33,669 nucleotides of DNA from Conidiobolus incongruus B7586. Its lineage: Eukaryota > Entomophthoromycota > Entomophthoromycetes > Entomophthorales > Conidiobolaceae. The notes under the pieces are model-generated. The model worked only from the letters and a program-made list of their open reading frames with translations, was not told where the DNA came from and did not search any database. This document shows, one piece after another, positions 1 through 11,799 of this stretch; positions within the stretch are counted from its first letter, which is position 1, and each line of letters begins with the position of its first letter. The translations under genes were made by a program, and so were the position numbers. The DNA lies in the NCBI GenBank assembly GCA_000697335.1, contig JNEM01015097.1, forward strand, positions 1 to 33,669, written 5' to 3'.

Positions 1-1205
1 TATATTTTTAAATTATATATATATTATTATTTTTTTGATTAAAAAATTAATTTTTTAAAATTAGTTATTTAATTTAATTATGTTTAAACTAAATAATAAT
101 CATCAAAAGTTTTTTATTTTAATATTATTAAAACTTAACCATAAACCCTTTAAAATTATTTAAAATTTACAAACAGCTTTTAATAATAAAGTATTATTTA
201 AATTAACAATTTATTGTTAGGTAAATTACTTTAAGGTTAAAAGAGAAACTATCTAAAACCTATTAAAATTTAAAAGATTAATTTTAACTATTATATTTTT
301 AAATATCAATAAAGTGAAAAATTATATTAAAAAGTACTTTTTTATTTCAGTTAAAAAATTATCTAAGCACTTTAATATTAGTTTTACAAGTATTTTATAT
401 AAAGTTTAAACTTAAATTAATAAATAAAAATATAAAATAAATATTTTATAATTTAATTAAAACTTAAAAAAAGTTAGAATAGCTAATATTAAACAAAACT
501 TAATAAAATATTATTACAAATTTAAACTTTTGCAATAAATAATTATAATTAATAAATCTTAAATCTTTTCATATAATCTTTAATTAAAATATAAATCAAA
601 GTATTAAATTAAGTTAAATCAACCCCCTTTATAAATCCCTTTAAATAAATATTTTATTAATAGACAAATATTAATTATTATAATAAATTATAATAATATA
701 TTTTACTCTTATTTAATTCTTAAAGGAAAATTAATTAATAGTAAGTCTTATATTGTATGTTTTAAATAAAACTATTTTTAATTAGTGTTCTTAATATAAT
801 TTAAGAAAACTTATTTTTTTATATAATAATTATAAAATACATAAATTTAAAGCTGTAAAAAATTTTCTAATTAAAAATAACTAGAAAAAATTACAACATC
901 AAGTATATTCTTTAGATTCTGACTTATATAATTATAATTACTTTAAGCAATTAAAAAACCAGCTTATAAGAAAGAAAATTTCTATAAGAAGATTTAATTA
1001 GTTTGTGAAATATTAAATTTTAATCTTTAATAAAAAGAATTATTTTTTAAGTCTTAGAAGTTTGTTAAAAGTATAGCACAAAGGTATTAATGATAAAAGA
1101 AACTATTAAATTTCTAATATATATTTATTTTTTTATTTTATATATCAAAATGTTTATTTATTTTAAATTGCAAAAATTTCCCATTATTTAAAATATAAAG
1201 TAATA
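1..1205 (+). mobile_element. decayed DNA transposon, copy A (outer end beyond window)
   Basis: This roughly 1.2-kb block aligns along its length with the reverse complement of 25135-26310, so it is a second copy of the same element in inverted orientation. Its inner end, near 1177-1205, carries the family terminal repeat, with the core AATTTCCCATTA followed by AAAGTAATA. By comparison with copy B, about 120 bases of the other end lie left of the window. Base composition is extremely low in G+C and no open frame survives here. The frame that is open in copy B is interrupted in this copy. A Tc1/mariner- or pogo-like class II element is a guess from the size, the inverted ends and a possible helix-turn-helix in copy B. 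Confidence 0.72.
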
Positions 1206-2263
1206 TTAAACTTATAGATAGATAAATTTCATAATTGATTAAATAAATTCATTTAAAGATGATATTCAATTTAATAAATTTATAGTTTTAAATCTGAGTT
1301 AGTAATGAATTTGAAAAGATATTAACATGGACATATTCATTAAATAATTTTTATTGAAAAGTTAATTATAATTAATTATAAAGCAATATACTAAAATAAA
1401 TAATTCTTTATTAATTTTTATTAAAATAAATTAAAGTATTAAGAATATAATTTATTAATATAATTTATTAATATATAAAAATTATTTTATTAGTTAATGA
1501 TGTTGAATCTTGTGTCTTTAGCACACTATCAAAAGTATTTTTTTCTATTGTTTTTGGACATATTTGTTATAATTCTCTAAATATTAATATAATTTAGATT
1601 TGTAAATTTGTTAATCAATAATTTCAATTAAATGATATTGATTATTTTAATTATTTTGTATTCGAATATTCATTTTGTCAAAAGATTATTGGATTAATCA
1701 CTACTTATTATGACAATTGACCTAACTACCAGTAATATAAATTAACATGATAATTGAATTGAAAGACTTTATAACTATCTTTTAGCATTGGTAAATTGAT
1801 TTATTAGAATTTAATATTTTGATAATGCTCCCAAAGTTTAAAATTTCAATGATTATTGCATATAATATTAAAATCACTTTTGTTTGATTAAATAAAAAAT
1901 AATTGTAATTATAATAAATTTATTTAAATATTTAATTTATTATTATAAAATTTTAAATTAAAATAATTATAATAATAATATCATTATTGTTATTTTAATT
2001 TTTTTTTAATTAAGTAATTAAAATTGTATTATAAAAATTTTAATTATCCAATAAATTTATGACAACTAATTCAATTCAAAATAGTCCCTTAATTTAAATT
2101 TTAATTTAATAGTAATTAAATAATCTATTATTCATTACACATTTTAAATAAAAAATATAAAATTAATATAATTATAAAAAGAATAATTCATACTTATTAT
2201 TATTATTATTATATTAATTTAAAATAATTTCAAAATTAAAAATAATTATAATAACAGTTGATA
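1206..2263. other. AT-rich spacer upstream of the DnaJ gene
   Basis: About 1 kb of A+T-rich sequence with homopolymer runs and short TA/AAT repeats. I see no coding frame, RNA gene or clear terminal repeat. The DnaJ promoter must lie in its right part, but no TATA or CCAAT motif stands out from the background. Confidence 0.5.
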
Positions 2264-3733
2264 ATGAAATTTGTAACTACTACCAATCGCCATTCTCAAT
2301 TCCTTATCTTCACATTATTACTCTGTCTATTATCGTATATTCACTGCAAGTCAAGTGATTTCTACGCTCGTTTGGGTGTAGATAGGAGTGCCACTACGCA
2401 GGAGATTAAGAAAGCTTATAGGAAATTGAGTAAGAAATATCACCCTGATAAGAATCCGAATAATGAAGAAGCTAAGCAGAAATTTGTTGAGACTGCTGAA
2501 GGTATTTGATATTATAGATATAATAGTATTTAATATTGATATTTGGGTTTAGCTTATGAAGTATTAAGTGACGATGACAAGAGACGTATTTATGATAGAT
2601 ATGGTGAGGAAGGTTTGAAGGAGGGTGGTAGAACTCACTATCAGGATCCTTTCGAAATGTTCGAATCGTAAGTTGATTATGTAGGATATATTATTTTATA
2701 TGATTAATCCTCTATTTTTTATTTAGATTCTTTGGTGGTGGCTTTGGAAGTAATTAATATAAAACTAATTAATTGAATAATATATTAATTATAATAATTA
2801 GGACATCAACGTAGAGAACGTAAAGGAGAATCCATCAATATGGCCATTCCAGTAACATTAGAAGATCTCTACAATGGTAAGGAATTCGATGTAGATATTT
2901 CCAAGCAAGTCATCTGTCCCAAGTGTCGCGGATCTGGCGCCAAATCCACCGATGATGTCCATACCTGTACCAAGTGTAAGGGAAGTGGCGTAGTGGTCAA
3001 GCAACACCAAATCGCTCCCGGTTTCATCCAGCAAGTGTCGACCACTTGCGACAAGTGCAGCGGTCGTGGTAAGATCATCAAACACAACTGCCCCATCTGT
3101 AAGGGTCAAAAGGTCATCAGAGACAATGAACAGTTGACCGTTGTGATTGAGCGAGGCATGCCCAGTAACCATGTGATTCAGTTCGAAGGCGAATCAGATC
3201 AGAGTCCTGACCACGCCCCTGGTGATATTAACTTCCATTTGATTGCTCAGCCTCATCCTGTTTTCAGGCGTGACAATAATGATTTACACACTACAGTTAC
3301 TTTGACTTTGTTAGAGGTATTTGGTTACTTTACATTCATTATTTATTCTCTTATGAAATATATTATAGGCTTTGATTGGATTCCAAAGAGAATTAACTCA
3401 TTTGGACAATCGCACTATCACTATCGAGAGAAGCGAAGTGACTCCATATGGTAATATATATAATATAATATAATATAATATAATATAATATAATATAATA
3501 TATGTTAAAAATAATCTATTTTATAGGCTATATACAAACCATTGAAGATGAAGGTATGCCGGTACACGAAATTCCATCTGATAAAGGCAAACTATATATA
3601 ACGTATAAAATTCAATTCCCTAAGAAATTATCTGAAGATCAAAAATCAGGTAATAATAATTCGTTTATATAATAAGTAATATATGACTAATTATTTTTGT
3701 TTAATTTTAGAACTTAAAAAATTATTTGAATAA
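2264..3733 (+). CDS. SCJ1: ER-lumenal DnaJ (Hsp40) co-chaperone, Scj1/ERdj3 type, seven exons
   Basis: The exons are 2264-2501, 2553-2667, 2727-2749, 2802-3316, 3369-3450, 3527-3649 and 3711-3733. All junctions are GT-AG and they give 372 residues in one frame. A hydrophobic signal peptide (about 1-28) leads into a J domain (about 30-95) with HPD at 60-62. A Gly/Phe-rich linker follows, then four CxxCxGx(G) zinc-binding repeats (about 164-230) and C-terminal substrate-binding domains. The order and length match human DNAJB11 (358 aa) and yeast Scj1, which stimulate BiP/Kar2 ATPase and hand unfolded proteins to it. The C-terminus is KKLFE, so there is no HDEL/KDEL retention signal; DNAJB11 also lacks one, whereas Scj1 has one. 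I chose the ATG at 2264 because a TTG two codons upstream is an unlikely start. Two exons are only 23 bases long. The symbol is by family resemblance. Confidence 0.92.
3458..3502. repeat. TAATA pentanucleotide microsatellite inside a DnaJ intron
   Basis: About eight tandem TAATA units fill most of the 76-base intron at 3451-3526. They lie between the donor (GTAATA) and the acceptor (TTATAG). A change in unit number would alter intron length but not the protein. Confidence 0.8.
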
Positions 3734-4184
3734 ATTTAATATAATTTATATTAAAAAAACAAATTTTGTTGATATTGCATTGACAAGTTGTAATTTTGAA
3801 ATTTAAGTTTATAATCTAATAGATGTTCAATTAATATATCAATTAAATTCAAAATAAAATGAATATTTTTTCTAATAGATTTATTAATTTATGATAATTT
3901 TAAATAAACTTCATTTAATTCATTTGAAATATTTACTCAACTATTATTCTTAATTATTAAAATTAATATTTTCATTCGAATTACATACAGTTTGAATTTT
4001 AATATTTAAATTGACTATTGCGGCTAAATCATGCATTTACAAATGGTTCGAATTCAAACTTGATGGTTGTATCTATCCCTTATATTAATTCAACTAAATA
4101 CAATGAAATAAGTAACCTCTAAAGAACTTTGATCCCCTTTTAATCTTTAAATTTAATTAATTATTTTAATACTATTTAAGAATA

Positions 4185-5208
4185 ATGATAAGAATTAAAC
4201 CACTTAGTACAATATTCGCAATAGTATTAAATAACTTAAATTATCAAATTCAGTGGGTATTAATCATTTGGATAAGTCGGTCCCAATTCTATCTACTGAA
4301 CTCTATTTACAATATTCAAGGCACTTTGCACACCATACTAGTACTTCTGTCCCTACTAAGTGTTCTGTATAGTGTTTGTTGCACTCTAGCAGATACTTCA
4401 GACCCTCTAATACTCAATAGCATAGAACCGAACAATGAAGAAGAAATTGATTTTAGAATGTTAATAATGGGCTCCGAAAATATATATTTTTTGGACGCCC
4501 CCGAGATGTGTAAATATAGTAGTCATATTAATTTTAATAATGATTAATTAATAGTTATTTATATAGATTGAAGACTAGTTAAGTTACCATTGTAAAATAT
4601 GTCAAATTTACATTGATAGTTTAGATCACCACTGTCCATGGATGAATAATTGTATTGGAAAATATAATTTTAAGTAAGAATTACTATTAAAATCATTCAA
4701 CTATTACTCATTGATTTCTAGACTATTCTTTATTTCCATATTGAGTATGAATCTATTCTCTTGGATAATTTTAATTTATAATATTAAAAATTCTATAAAA
4801 TTAATTTTAAATTATGAACATATATATATTGATTTTGATAAAATTATAATAATATTGATATTAATTTATTCAATTATTAAATTTGTATAAAGATATTTTA
4901 ATTAGGTTTAAGAAATGTTCAATTATCTAATCTCTCATTAATATTGATCAGTGCTAATATTTATAATTTTAACTCTGATTCAGTTGGTGGGTAATTTATT
5001 ACTAAGTCAGCTGGTCTTGTTTGCTTGGTTTTTGAGTAAGTTTTTATAATATTCATAATCTATACAATATAATAATTTCTGTTAGTTTATTAAGGAATGA
5101 CAACTAGAGAATTAATTCACAGGAGTAATCTGATGGAGATAGAACGTTTGGATGTGGCTAAAGTCACTTGGCTAGGGATGTTTATGTTTTCCTTTGATTC
5201 AATTTCAG
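4185..5208 (+). pseudogene. decayed DHHC-type protein S-acyltransferase (palmitoyltransferase)
   Basis: Family members are membrane enzymes that S-acylate cysteines. 4185-4520 encodes two hydrophobic segments and a TSDP motif, where the family usually has SDPG. The cysteine-rich domain follows, with DHHCPW encoded from 4624, then NNCIG. Downstream come two more hydrophobic stretches (about 4722-4880 and 4990-5035) and a TTRE motif near 5100, the family's conserved TTxE. Three signs suggest decay. Tyr (4609-4611) replaces the third zinc-ligand Cys of the HCx2Cx2C motif. An in-frame TAG lies just before the HC codons, and no GT-AG choice I tried joins the first exon to the DHHC exon in frame. 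A stop also precedes the TTRE exon in its frame. An unusual but live gene with unrecognised exons is possible; a transcript would decide. Confidence 0.68.
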
Positions 5209-7727
5209 GTAAATTATTTTTCATTTAGATGTAACTACTTATAGTTTTCGATTTGGAAAAAGTTGATGAATTTTAAATATAAATAAAATGGAGTCAAATA
5301 TGCTTATTTTTGGACTTCGAGTGTATTTAGTAATGGTAAAATATAAAATAATCATTCAACTAAAAATGATTAATTACAACTTTTTGATTTGAATGCAATT
5401 TGAATCAATACAATTTTAACCATTGTATTAATTATGGTCTGAAAATATTAAAAAAAGTTTTGTTATTGGATACTGGATCAAAATACTAATTTCAATGATT
5501 TTTGATAACTTAATATCATCTTCGGTATTATTTAGTGGAATTAGGATTAATAAGTGAATAATTGATTCAATTATCACGATATGAAATGATTCTATATTTA
5601 ATGATTAATAGTTCCAGTGAATTAAGATAATTATAACTATTGCATATAGTATTCATATTCCCTTGATCATAATTAATGTTTAAATCATAAACTGTAGAAC
5701 AAGTGAACTGGCATTGATTTACATATTATACTCATAAATGAGAATTACTTAAAAAGACTTTCTAAAGATATTAAATTTATTTAAAGATGTTAAATCAAAT
5801 ATCAAACATATACTCATTGGATGATTAAAATAAGGATTGGTTTTATTATTTGTTAGCTTATTCAGTTCTAAGTTACAAATTTGAAATAGAATTTCCTTGA
5901 TCTTGATGTATTTACATTTGATTGGAATAATTAATCTTACTGATTAACATTATCATGGACAAACTTATCAAGATAATTTATTCTTTATACCACTTGTCAT
6001 TTCAATTTTTTAAAAAATAACATTCGATGATTACCTAATTTTAATAGATCGTCATGAGCTATATTTGATTATTCGGTTAATATTAAAATTCATCAAGGAT
6101 TAATAATAATTAATAGATAAAGTTTTTCAATGTTTATTAAATCATTTTTCAGTTTTTGAAATATACCTGTATCACTATCTAATCAACTTATTGAAACATT
6201 ATATTTAGTATTAAGAATATCACTATTTTCAGCACTTTATGTAACAATTATAGAACTTGTTAACGTTTAATTTTATAACCTAGATTATAATTCGAATTAA
6301 TGCAGATTAATAATTATAAGTAAAAATAATATATAGATTTCAATACTGATATTATAATTTGAATTAAAATTTATTATGATCAATCCTAAAAATTGTCATA
6401 TATATATATATTTTTCTAAATTTAATTGTTATTGAAAATAATATCAAAATTTGATAAATCATTATTATTTTCACTAATATTTTAACATAAAATACTAGCA
6501 AGTATAGTATGAAGTTAAATTAGTAATGATGGGACTTTCACTTCCCTATCGCATGGTCAAATGAGTATATAAATTTATTCAAGACATCTTTAGTAATATA
6601 TAACATATTATGTGATTTAAATAGACTCTTCAATTATCCGATATTTGGAGTGTATATTGTCAAATATGTTCCAATCAAAATATTTTGAAATATCAATGAT
6701 CGAAGAATTATATAATGACAATCTATTTAAATATAATAAACTAAGTTTATATTTTTAAAGATGCTTATTAATCTTGAACTTTGCGTCTTTTTATATAGTT
6801 TATTATTATATATTAAATATGATTATTTTATCATAATTTGATATTATAAATTATTGCATATATTTAACCTAATGGTGAGATTTGATCATTTATAGAGATT
6901 TATTTAACTACCTCCAAGCTTCAGAATGAATCTCTTCACTCTTCAGAAAAATTTTAAAGTATGTGTATCATCACTTATTTTTTCCCATATATTTTATCCA
7001 TATTTTGTAAATTTAATATATTATTAAAAAAAATTAAAAAATTTCAAAAAAAAACTTTAGGAACACAATTTGATTCCATGATTTAAGATGAAAGCATTTT
7101 GAAATATTTCATCCTTATCAAAACTAGCTAATATTTTTTAAACGGATATGATATATTTTAAGTGATCATATTTTTATTGAAATAATCAGCTAGATCCTTA
7201 TCTAGCAAATATTGATAAAATACAATTATAATGGATTTCACAATAAGGTAATTCCTGAGTAATATTCGAAATATTTTATCCACATAATTAGTTAAAAATT
7301 AATACCATATCATCAATAGAGTACATTGTGATTATTGAATAAATATTCACCTCAAGAAATTGATAAATATTAAGAAAAATATAATGGCTATAATGATAGT
7401 AAAGTATTACAAATTATACTATTAAACTTGATAATGAAATCACTAAAAAAAATGAACAATGGATGATGATCCATTAATTAATAAATATAATCCTCTTAAA
7501 TCTTATGTAATCCAATTGAATTCATCACATTATAAATCATCAGGATTGAAATTTGGTCACATTGGAATAGATTAATCTCTTGTAATTTATTCCCAACGAA
7601 TTCAACAGTCTCCATGCAACAATACATTCTTCATACCAATGATGTGTCAAAAATCATCCCAATTAATTTTTTAAAAGATTTTATTGTAATATATTCTGAG
7701 GAGATTGATGATATTAATATCGAGTGA
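5209..7727. other. long AT-rich spacer, no gene seen
   Basis: About 2.5 kb separating the DHHC remnant from the 3' end of the CCP gene. A 67-codon minus-strand frame at 7631-7834 overlaps the CCP 3' end out of frame and looks spurious. The DHHC gene's last exon(s) could extend into the first few hundred bases, but I recognise no further family motif. Confidence 0.5.
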
Positions 7728-8828
7728 TTAAATTTGAGGTTGGAATTCGAAGGTGGGAGTATTGGGCTCGAAAGAGACACCCAATTCCAGGAGCTTGCTG
7801 AAGGCTTTGGAAAAGTCTCTGAAGAAGAGATCACTATCCTTGGCGTAGGCTTCGACGTGAGGCTTGAACTTGGGGTCCCAGAGGAGAGCCATATCGGTGG
7901 GTAACATCATTAAAGTACCTGTGGTCTTGTCTTCGTATTGTTCAGGACCGTTCCACTTCTTCTTGACCCACTTCTCTTCAACTAAGAGTCTGAAGAATTC
8001 GTTGGTGAAAGTAGTGGGAGAGAAGGTCCAGGGGCCATTGTAGCCACTGTTTTGAGTATGACATCTGCCTAAGGCATGAGCACCAGCTAAAGCAACAATT
8101 TCTTGGTCGTTGAATCCCATCTTGTAGAAGATATCACGAATGTGCTTAGCGCCTTGGGAAGCATCAGGAAGACGACCATCGGGGGTACAGGATTCCGCGG
8201 TCAAGTCAGAACGACCAGGTCTCCAAGGGATGATGGGACCACCCATCTCTTGGATAGCACAAACACCAGCCAATGTCCACAAGTCACCATAGCTGATTTG
8301 TGGGAACTCCTTCTTGACCTTTTCAAGATGGTCTCTGGCAAGGTTTAAGCCGGCGTTAGCACCGTGCTTGGATTCAGGTTCGAATCTCATGGTAGCACCA
8401 CTGGAACCACCAGTCTTTGTCTTGGTATCGTAAGTACCAGAAGCATGCCAGGCCAATCTAACCAAGATGGGACCAAAAGAACCGTCATCGTGATCCGGAT
8501 CAGCTTCTAAAAGATCAGCAATTCTGTCATATACCTTACCATAATCAATGCCCTTCCAAACATACTTGGAGTCTTTACTACTCTTGCTTGAGGAGGCATT
8601 GGACTGGGAGTAGAAATAGTAGCCACCGACAGCAGCGACGAGAGCAGCACCAATTAAGAGGTTAGAGTTACCACCGGAGGAAGTGTTAGGCTTAGCCTCG
8701 CTAGAGTTCCAACGATATTGGTAGTTGATAGCAGCGCGCTTAGTCAAATTGAAAGCACGAGCATTAGAGCTTTGTAACAAGGAACGGGTAGCCCTAGAAG
8801 TTGTTCTTAAAAACATGGGAGCAGTCAT
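7728..8828 (-). CDS. CCP1: cytochrome c peroxidase, mitochondrial
   Basis: A single uninterrupted 366-residue frame. It encodes a class I haem peroxidase that reduces H2O2 with electrons from cytochrome c in the intermembrane space. Key residues are in place: distal Arg124, Trp127 and His128 in LVRLAWHAS; proximal His251 in GAHALGRCH; radical-site Trp267 in GPW; and Asp312 in LPTD, equivalent to yeast Arg48, Trp51, His52, His175, Trp191 and Asp235. The N-terminus is Arg/Ser-rich with no acidic residue until about residue 44. A hydrophobic stretch follows at 56-73, the bipartite import signal that yeast Ccp1 uses for the intermembrane space. A second ATG four codons later could also start the protein. 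The C-terminal tail (about 354-366) extends slightly past the yeast end. The gene is far richer in G+C than its flanks and has no intron, unlike the SCOT and DnaJ genes. Confidence 0.97.
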   Translation of the reverse strand: MTAPMFLRTTSRATRSLLQSSNARAFNLTKRAAINYQYRWNSSEAKPNTSSGGNSNLLIGAALVAAVGGYYFYSQSNASSSKSSKDSKYVWKGIDYGKVYDRIADLLEADPDHDDGSFGPILVRLAWHASGTYDTKTKTGGSSGATMRFEPESKHGANAGLNLARDHLEKVKKEFPQISYGDLWTLAGVCAIQEMGGPIIPWRPGRSDLTAESCTPDGRLPDASQGAKHIRDIFYKMGFNDQEIVALAGAHALGRCHTQNSGYNGPWTFSPTTFTNEFFRLLVEEKWVKKKWNGPEQYEDKTTGTLMMLPTDMALLWDPKFKPHVEAYAKDSDLFFRDFSKAFSKLLELGVSFEPNTPTFEFQPQI

Positions 8829-8880
8829 ACCTGATGATAGTTGAAGTGAAAGAGATGGATTATTAACAATTTACGATTGA

Positions 8881-8969
8881 ATTCAAATGGTTATATAGAT
8901 AGATTGATAAGATGACGATTATGATCAAGAGATTATCTTCACGTTTTATACCAATTTAACTCTGCCAAT
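8881..8969 (-). promoter_or_regulatory. putative CCP core promoter (TATA, CCAAT boxes, shared blocks)
   Basis: On the minus strand GGTATAAAACGTGA occupies 8952-8939, about 110 bases before the CCP start, and ACCATTTGAAT occupies 8891-8881. Both blocks recur upstream of the SCOT gene. ATTGG boxes (CCAAT on the plus strand) lie at 8951-8955 and 8965-8969, with another at 8991-8995. CCAAT is the site of the Hap complex, which controls respiratory genes in many fungi. The promoter role is inferred from position and motif only. Confidence 0.5.
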
Positions 8970-8995
8970 CACATCCCATCCACTTAATATCCAAT

Positions 8996-10995
8996 GATGT
9001 GAGTTAATTAATTTTTTGATGACAACTGTGGTGAGATATAGTTTGTACCTTGCCATTATATTTTCCCAATTAAAATAGTTTTCCCTAAGCCAATCATTTT
9101 GCTTAGTAATTTTTACTCACTGTTTTCAAATTGGGGTCTATTAATATTGCAAACTAATTAAGATCAAACTCCATCATGTTCAAATAATTTTGTATTTACA
9201 ACTTCATTTTTTCAATTTAGTATTGACAAATTTTAAAGATGGCAACTTATCTAGAATTCTGTGTAAGTAAATTTTATAGTTATTATATTTAATTATTAAT
9301 TATTTGTAATGCTTTTATAAATTATTTTCTCATTTTAAGGTATTATTTCATAAATCGATTGTCATATTATAAATTACCTTTATATTCAATCTCGAGAGAT
9401 TGATAAAATTTCAAAATTGAAATTTTTTAAAATTTTGATCAAGTATTGGAAATTCTTTAATTGAAATTACAATGTTTATATATATAATATTATTTTTATA
9501 ATATATAAATCTCAATGCTTTAAATTATGTTTATAAAAAACCATATAAAAATTATCGAATAATCCAACAATAAGTGTATTTGAGTTCATACAAATATTGC
9601 TTCACCTCAAAATTGTGGACTTTATATTTTGACCTTATGATTCTATTAAATTGAAAATTATAATAGGAATTACCATTTTTAGCTGCATTTTAGGACCAAT
9701 TTCAAAATTCATTTAACAACAAATTAGGTTAATTTGAGAGTTACGTTTGAATTATACTTAATCCTTCTTTTATAACCTAAAGAAAATGATTGATCTACTA
9801 TATATAAAAACATTAAATTATGCTTACGGAATGTTTATTACTCTAATTTTCTACTAATATCACTCTGTTTATAATTTATATTTTAAAATATAGCACTAAT
9901 CAATTGGAATAGTACAAGTTTATTAATATCAAAATGGTCATAAAATGGATTAATAAGGATTTCAGGTGATTATAGTGACTAAAAATTTAAAAATTCAGAA
10001 AATATGAGATTCAAAACTTTATAAATCATTATAACTGTATTTAATAGATTTTAAATATTTTCTATATATTTTTAAATAATAAACAAATTATAATATAATT
10101 TTTAAAATACTAGATTTTTATTAAATCTTAAAAATAAAATCAATATCAAATTTAATTATAATTAAAATAACTTTAAGATATATTGATATTTAGAATTCTC
10201 ATTAAAAATTTAATTTTAAATATAAATAATTTATAATATATTTGAATATTTAAGGTGCTTGATATCTATAAAAATAAATTGAACTTTAACATTGCTATCA
10301 GAGTATGCATATGAAGCTATATGAAAGACCAAATAATTATTTTTATTATATTATCAATTTAATATATAATATTTTAAAAATCATTATAAATTAAATTGTT
10401 ACAATTAGCCTATCGTATTTTTATAGCATTTTAAATAATTATATTCAAAATTAAAATCAAAATATATTAATTGAAAATTTTAATTTGTTTATTAAAGGTT
10501 TCACAGTATAAAAATAAAATTAAATCATTTTTAATAGTATAAATCGAGGTAAGAATTAAAAATTAAATTTTGATATTTATAGTTAAATTAAACTTGTTCT
10601 TTATTTTAGTGTATATTTAACATGTTCAAATAATTAATATTTGGTGTGCCGTTGATAGAAAATGAATAATTTGAAAGAGATACCTCAATATAATAAAGAA
10701 TTTTAAAAAATAGATAAGTTTGAATATTCAGTTGAAGCTAATATAACATTTTCTAATTTTAGATTTATTCATTTTGACAATTTTATCTATTCTCTAGAGT
10801 TTTTGTTATAAAAATTTAAAGTATAGGTATTATTAGTAGTCAGAAAATAATTAGTCAAAATCAAGGCAAGATTAATTGAAATATAGAATGTTAAGAGATT
10901 TGCCTTAGTGGATATAATTATTTAACATGGTGATTTATTTATAACATGAATCAAAGGAATTCCCCACAAACAAAATACTATTAAAATATCAGAAT
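8996..10995. other. AT-rich spacer between CCP promoter and RNase T2 gene 1
   Basis: About 2 kb of A+T-rich sequence beyond the CCP upstream region and up to the 3' end of RNase gene 1. I found no coding frame, tRNA or repeat family of note. Confidence 0.5.
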
Positions 10996-11799
10996 TTAAT
11001 TTTTCATAGGATAATTAATACGAGTGGGACAGTTAGTATGTGAATAAGCCTTAGTTAATTCGTACCGATCTTTACCATAAACATTGAGGAAAATGTGCAC
11101 CTCTGAGATAGTGCTACCTCTGCAACGAAGTACAATGCTCTCACCGAATGTGGGCTGAAGAGCATCGAGCCACTTGTTTCTAGTATACATTCTGCCTGGC
11201 TTGAGACCTTCATCTTCCAAAACTGGATATAGATCAAATCTTCGGCGCAGTTCGAGTGTCTTGTTGAAGAATTCTCTAACTTCCATCTTAGGCTCGTAAG
11301 ATTCATAGCATTCTGGCCTAAGAGTTGATACACATGTACCATGCTTCGTCCATTCATGAATCCAAAACGAAGGATTGTCTCCTTTGTAACTGGGGAAATA
11401 AGTATTCATTTGATCAAGAAGCTTAGGATCGGCTGAAATGATATCTTTCATATCATTGTAATTCCTGGTGCGATCACACCCATTTCGAGGACCTTGAGTA
11501 CCGTCACAATTGTCTGGCCATAAGCCGTGCAAGGTCCAAGCGTCTCTGGGACCAGTAGAAGGGACCCACTGCAGAGCAAGTACAACGATCCCCATTTTGG
11601 GACTGCAGCAGCCATTGATATTAGATGCAGAGCATGACCTGACATCAGCTTCACATTGACCAGCTTTTGTTGAAGGATTTATATCCGTCGATTGGCCCAT
11701 CCATCCAAAGAATATGTTTCTGCTTTGGTTAAGATTACCTTTGAACAGAGACCAACTAGGCATCAATAAACATACAAGTACACTTGATTTGATCCACAT
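10996..11799 (-). CDS. secreted ribonuclease T2, intact (RNase gene 1)
   Basis: A single-exon gene of 267 residues. RNase T2 enzymes cut single-stranded RNA through 2',3'-cyclic phosphates, usually outside the cell or in vacuoles. Both active-site motifs are present: CAS I WTLHGLWP (88-95, His91) and CAS II FWIHEWTKHGTC (145-156, His148, Glu149, Lys152, His153). Many cysteines occur in family positions. The start MWIKSSVLVCLLMPSWS looks like a signal peptide. Between it and the first conserved Cys lie about 30 residues that RNase gene 4 lacks, in frame and without a stop. This could be a propeptide or a retained intron-like segment. The copy is clearly more diverged from genes 2-4 than those are from each other. 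Higher G+C than its flanks. Confidence 0.95.
   Translation of the reverse strand: MWIKSSVLVCLLMPSWSLFKGNLNQSRNIFFGWMGQSTDINPSTKAGQCEADVRSCSASNINGCCSPKMGIVVLALQWVPSTGPRDAWTLHGLWPDNCDGTQGPRNGCDRTRNYNDMKDIISADPKLLDQMNTYFPSYKGDNPSFWIHEWTKHGTCVSTLRPECYESYEPKMEVREFFNKTLELRRRFDLYPVLEDEGLKPGRMYTRNKWLDALQPTFGESIVLRCRGSTISEVHIFLNVYGKDRYELTKAYSHTNCPTRINYPMKN

Noticed and set aside
1-1205. Left flank as mitochondrial or plasmid DNA because of its extreme A+T content
   Set aside because: It aligns with the reverse complement of 25135-26451 and ends in the same terminal repeat, so a decayed nuclear transposon explains it better.
2858-3172. Minus-strand open frames overlapping the DnaJ zinc-finger exon (2858-3172 and 2869-3096)
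   Set aside because: They are antisense shadows of a well-supported coding exon and show no family motif.
8103-8348. Plus-strand 81-codon frame inside the CCP gene
   Set aside because: Antisense to a conserved peroxidase coding region; a by-product of its codon use.
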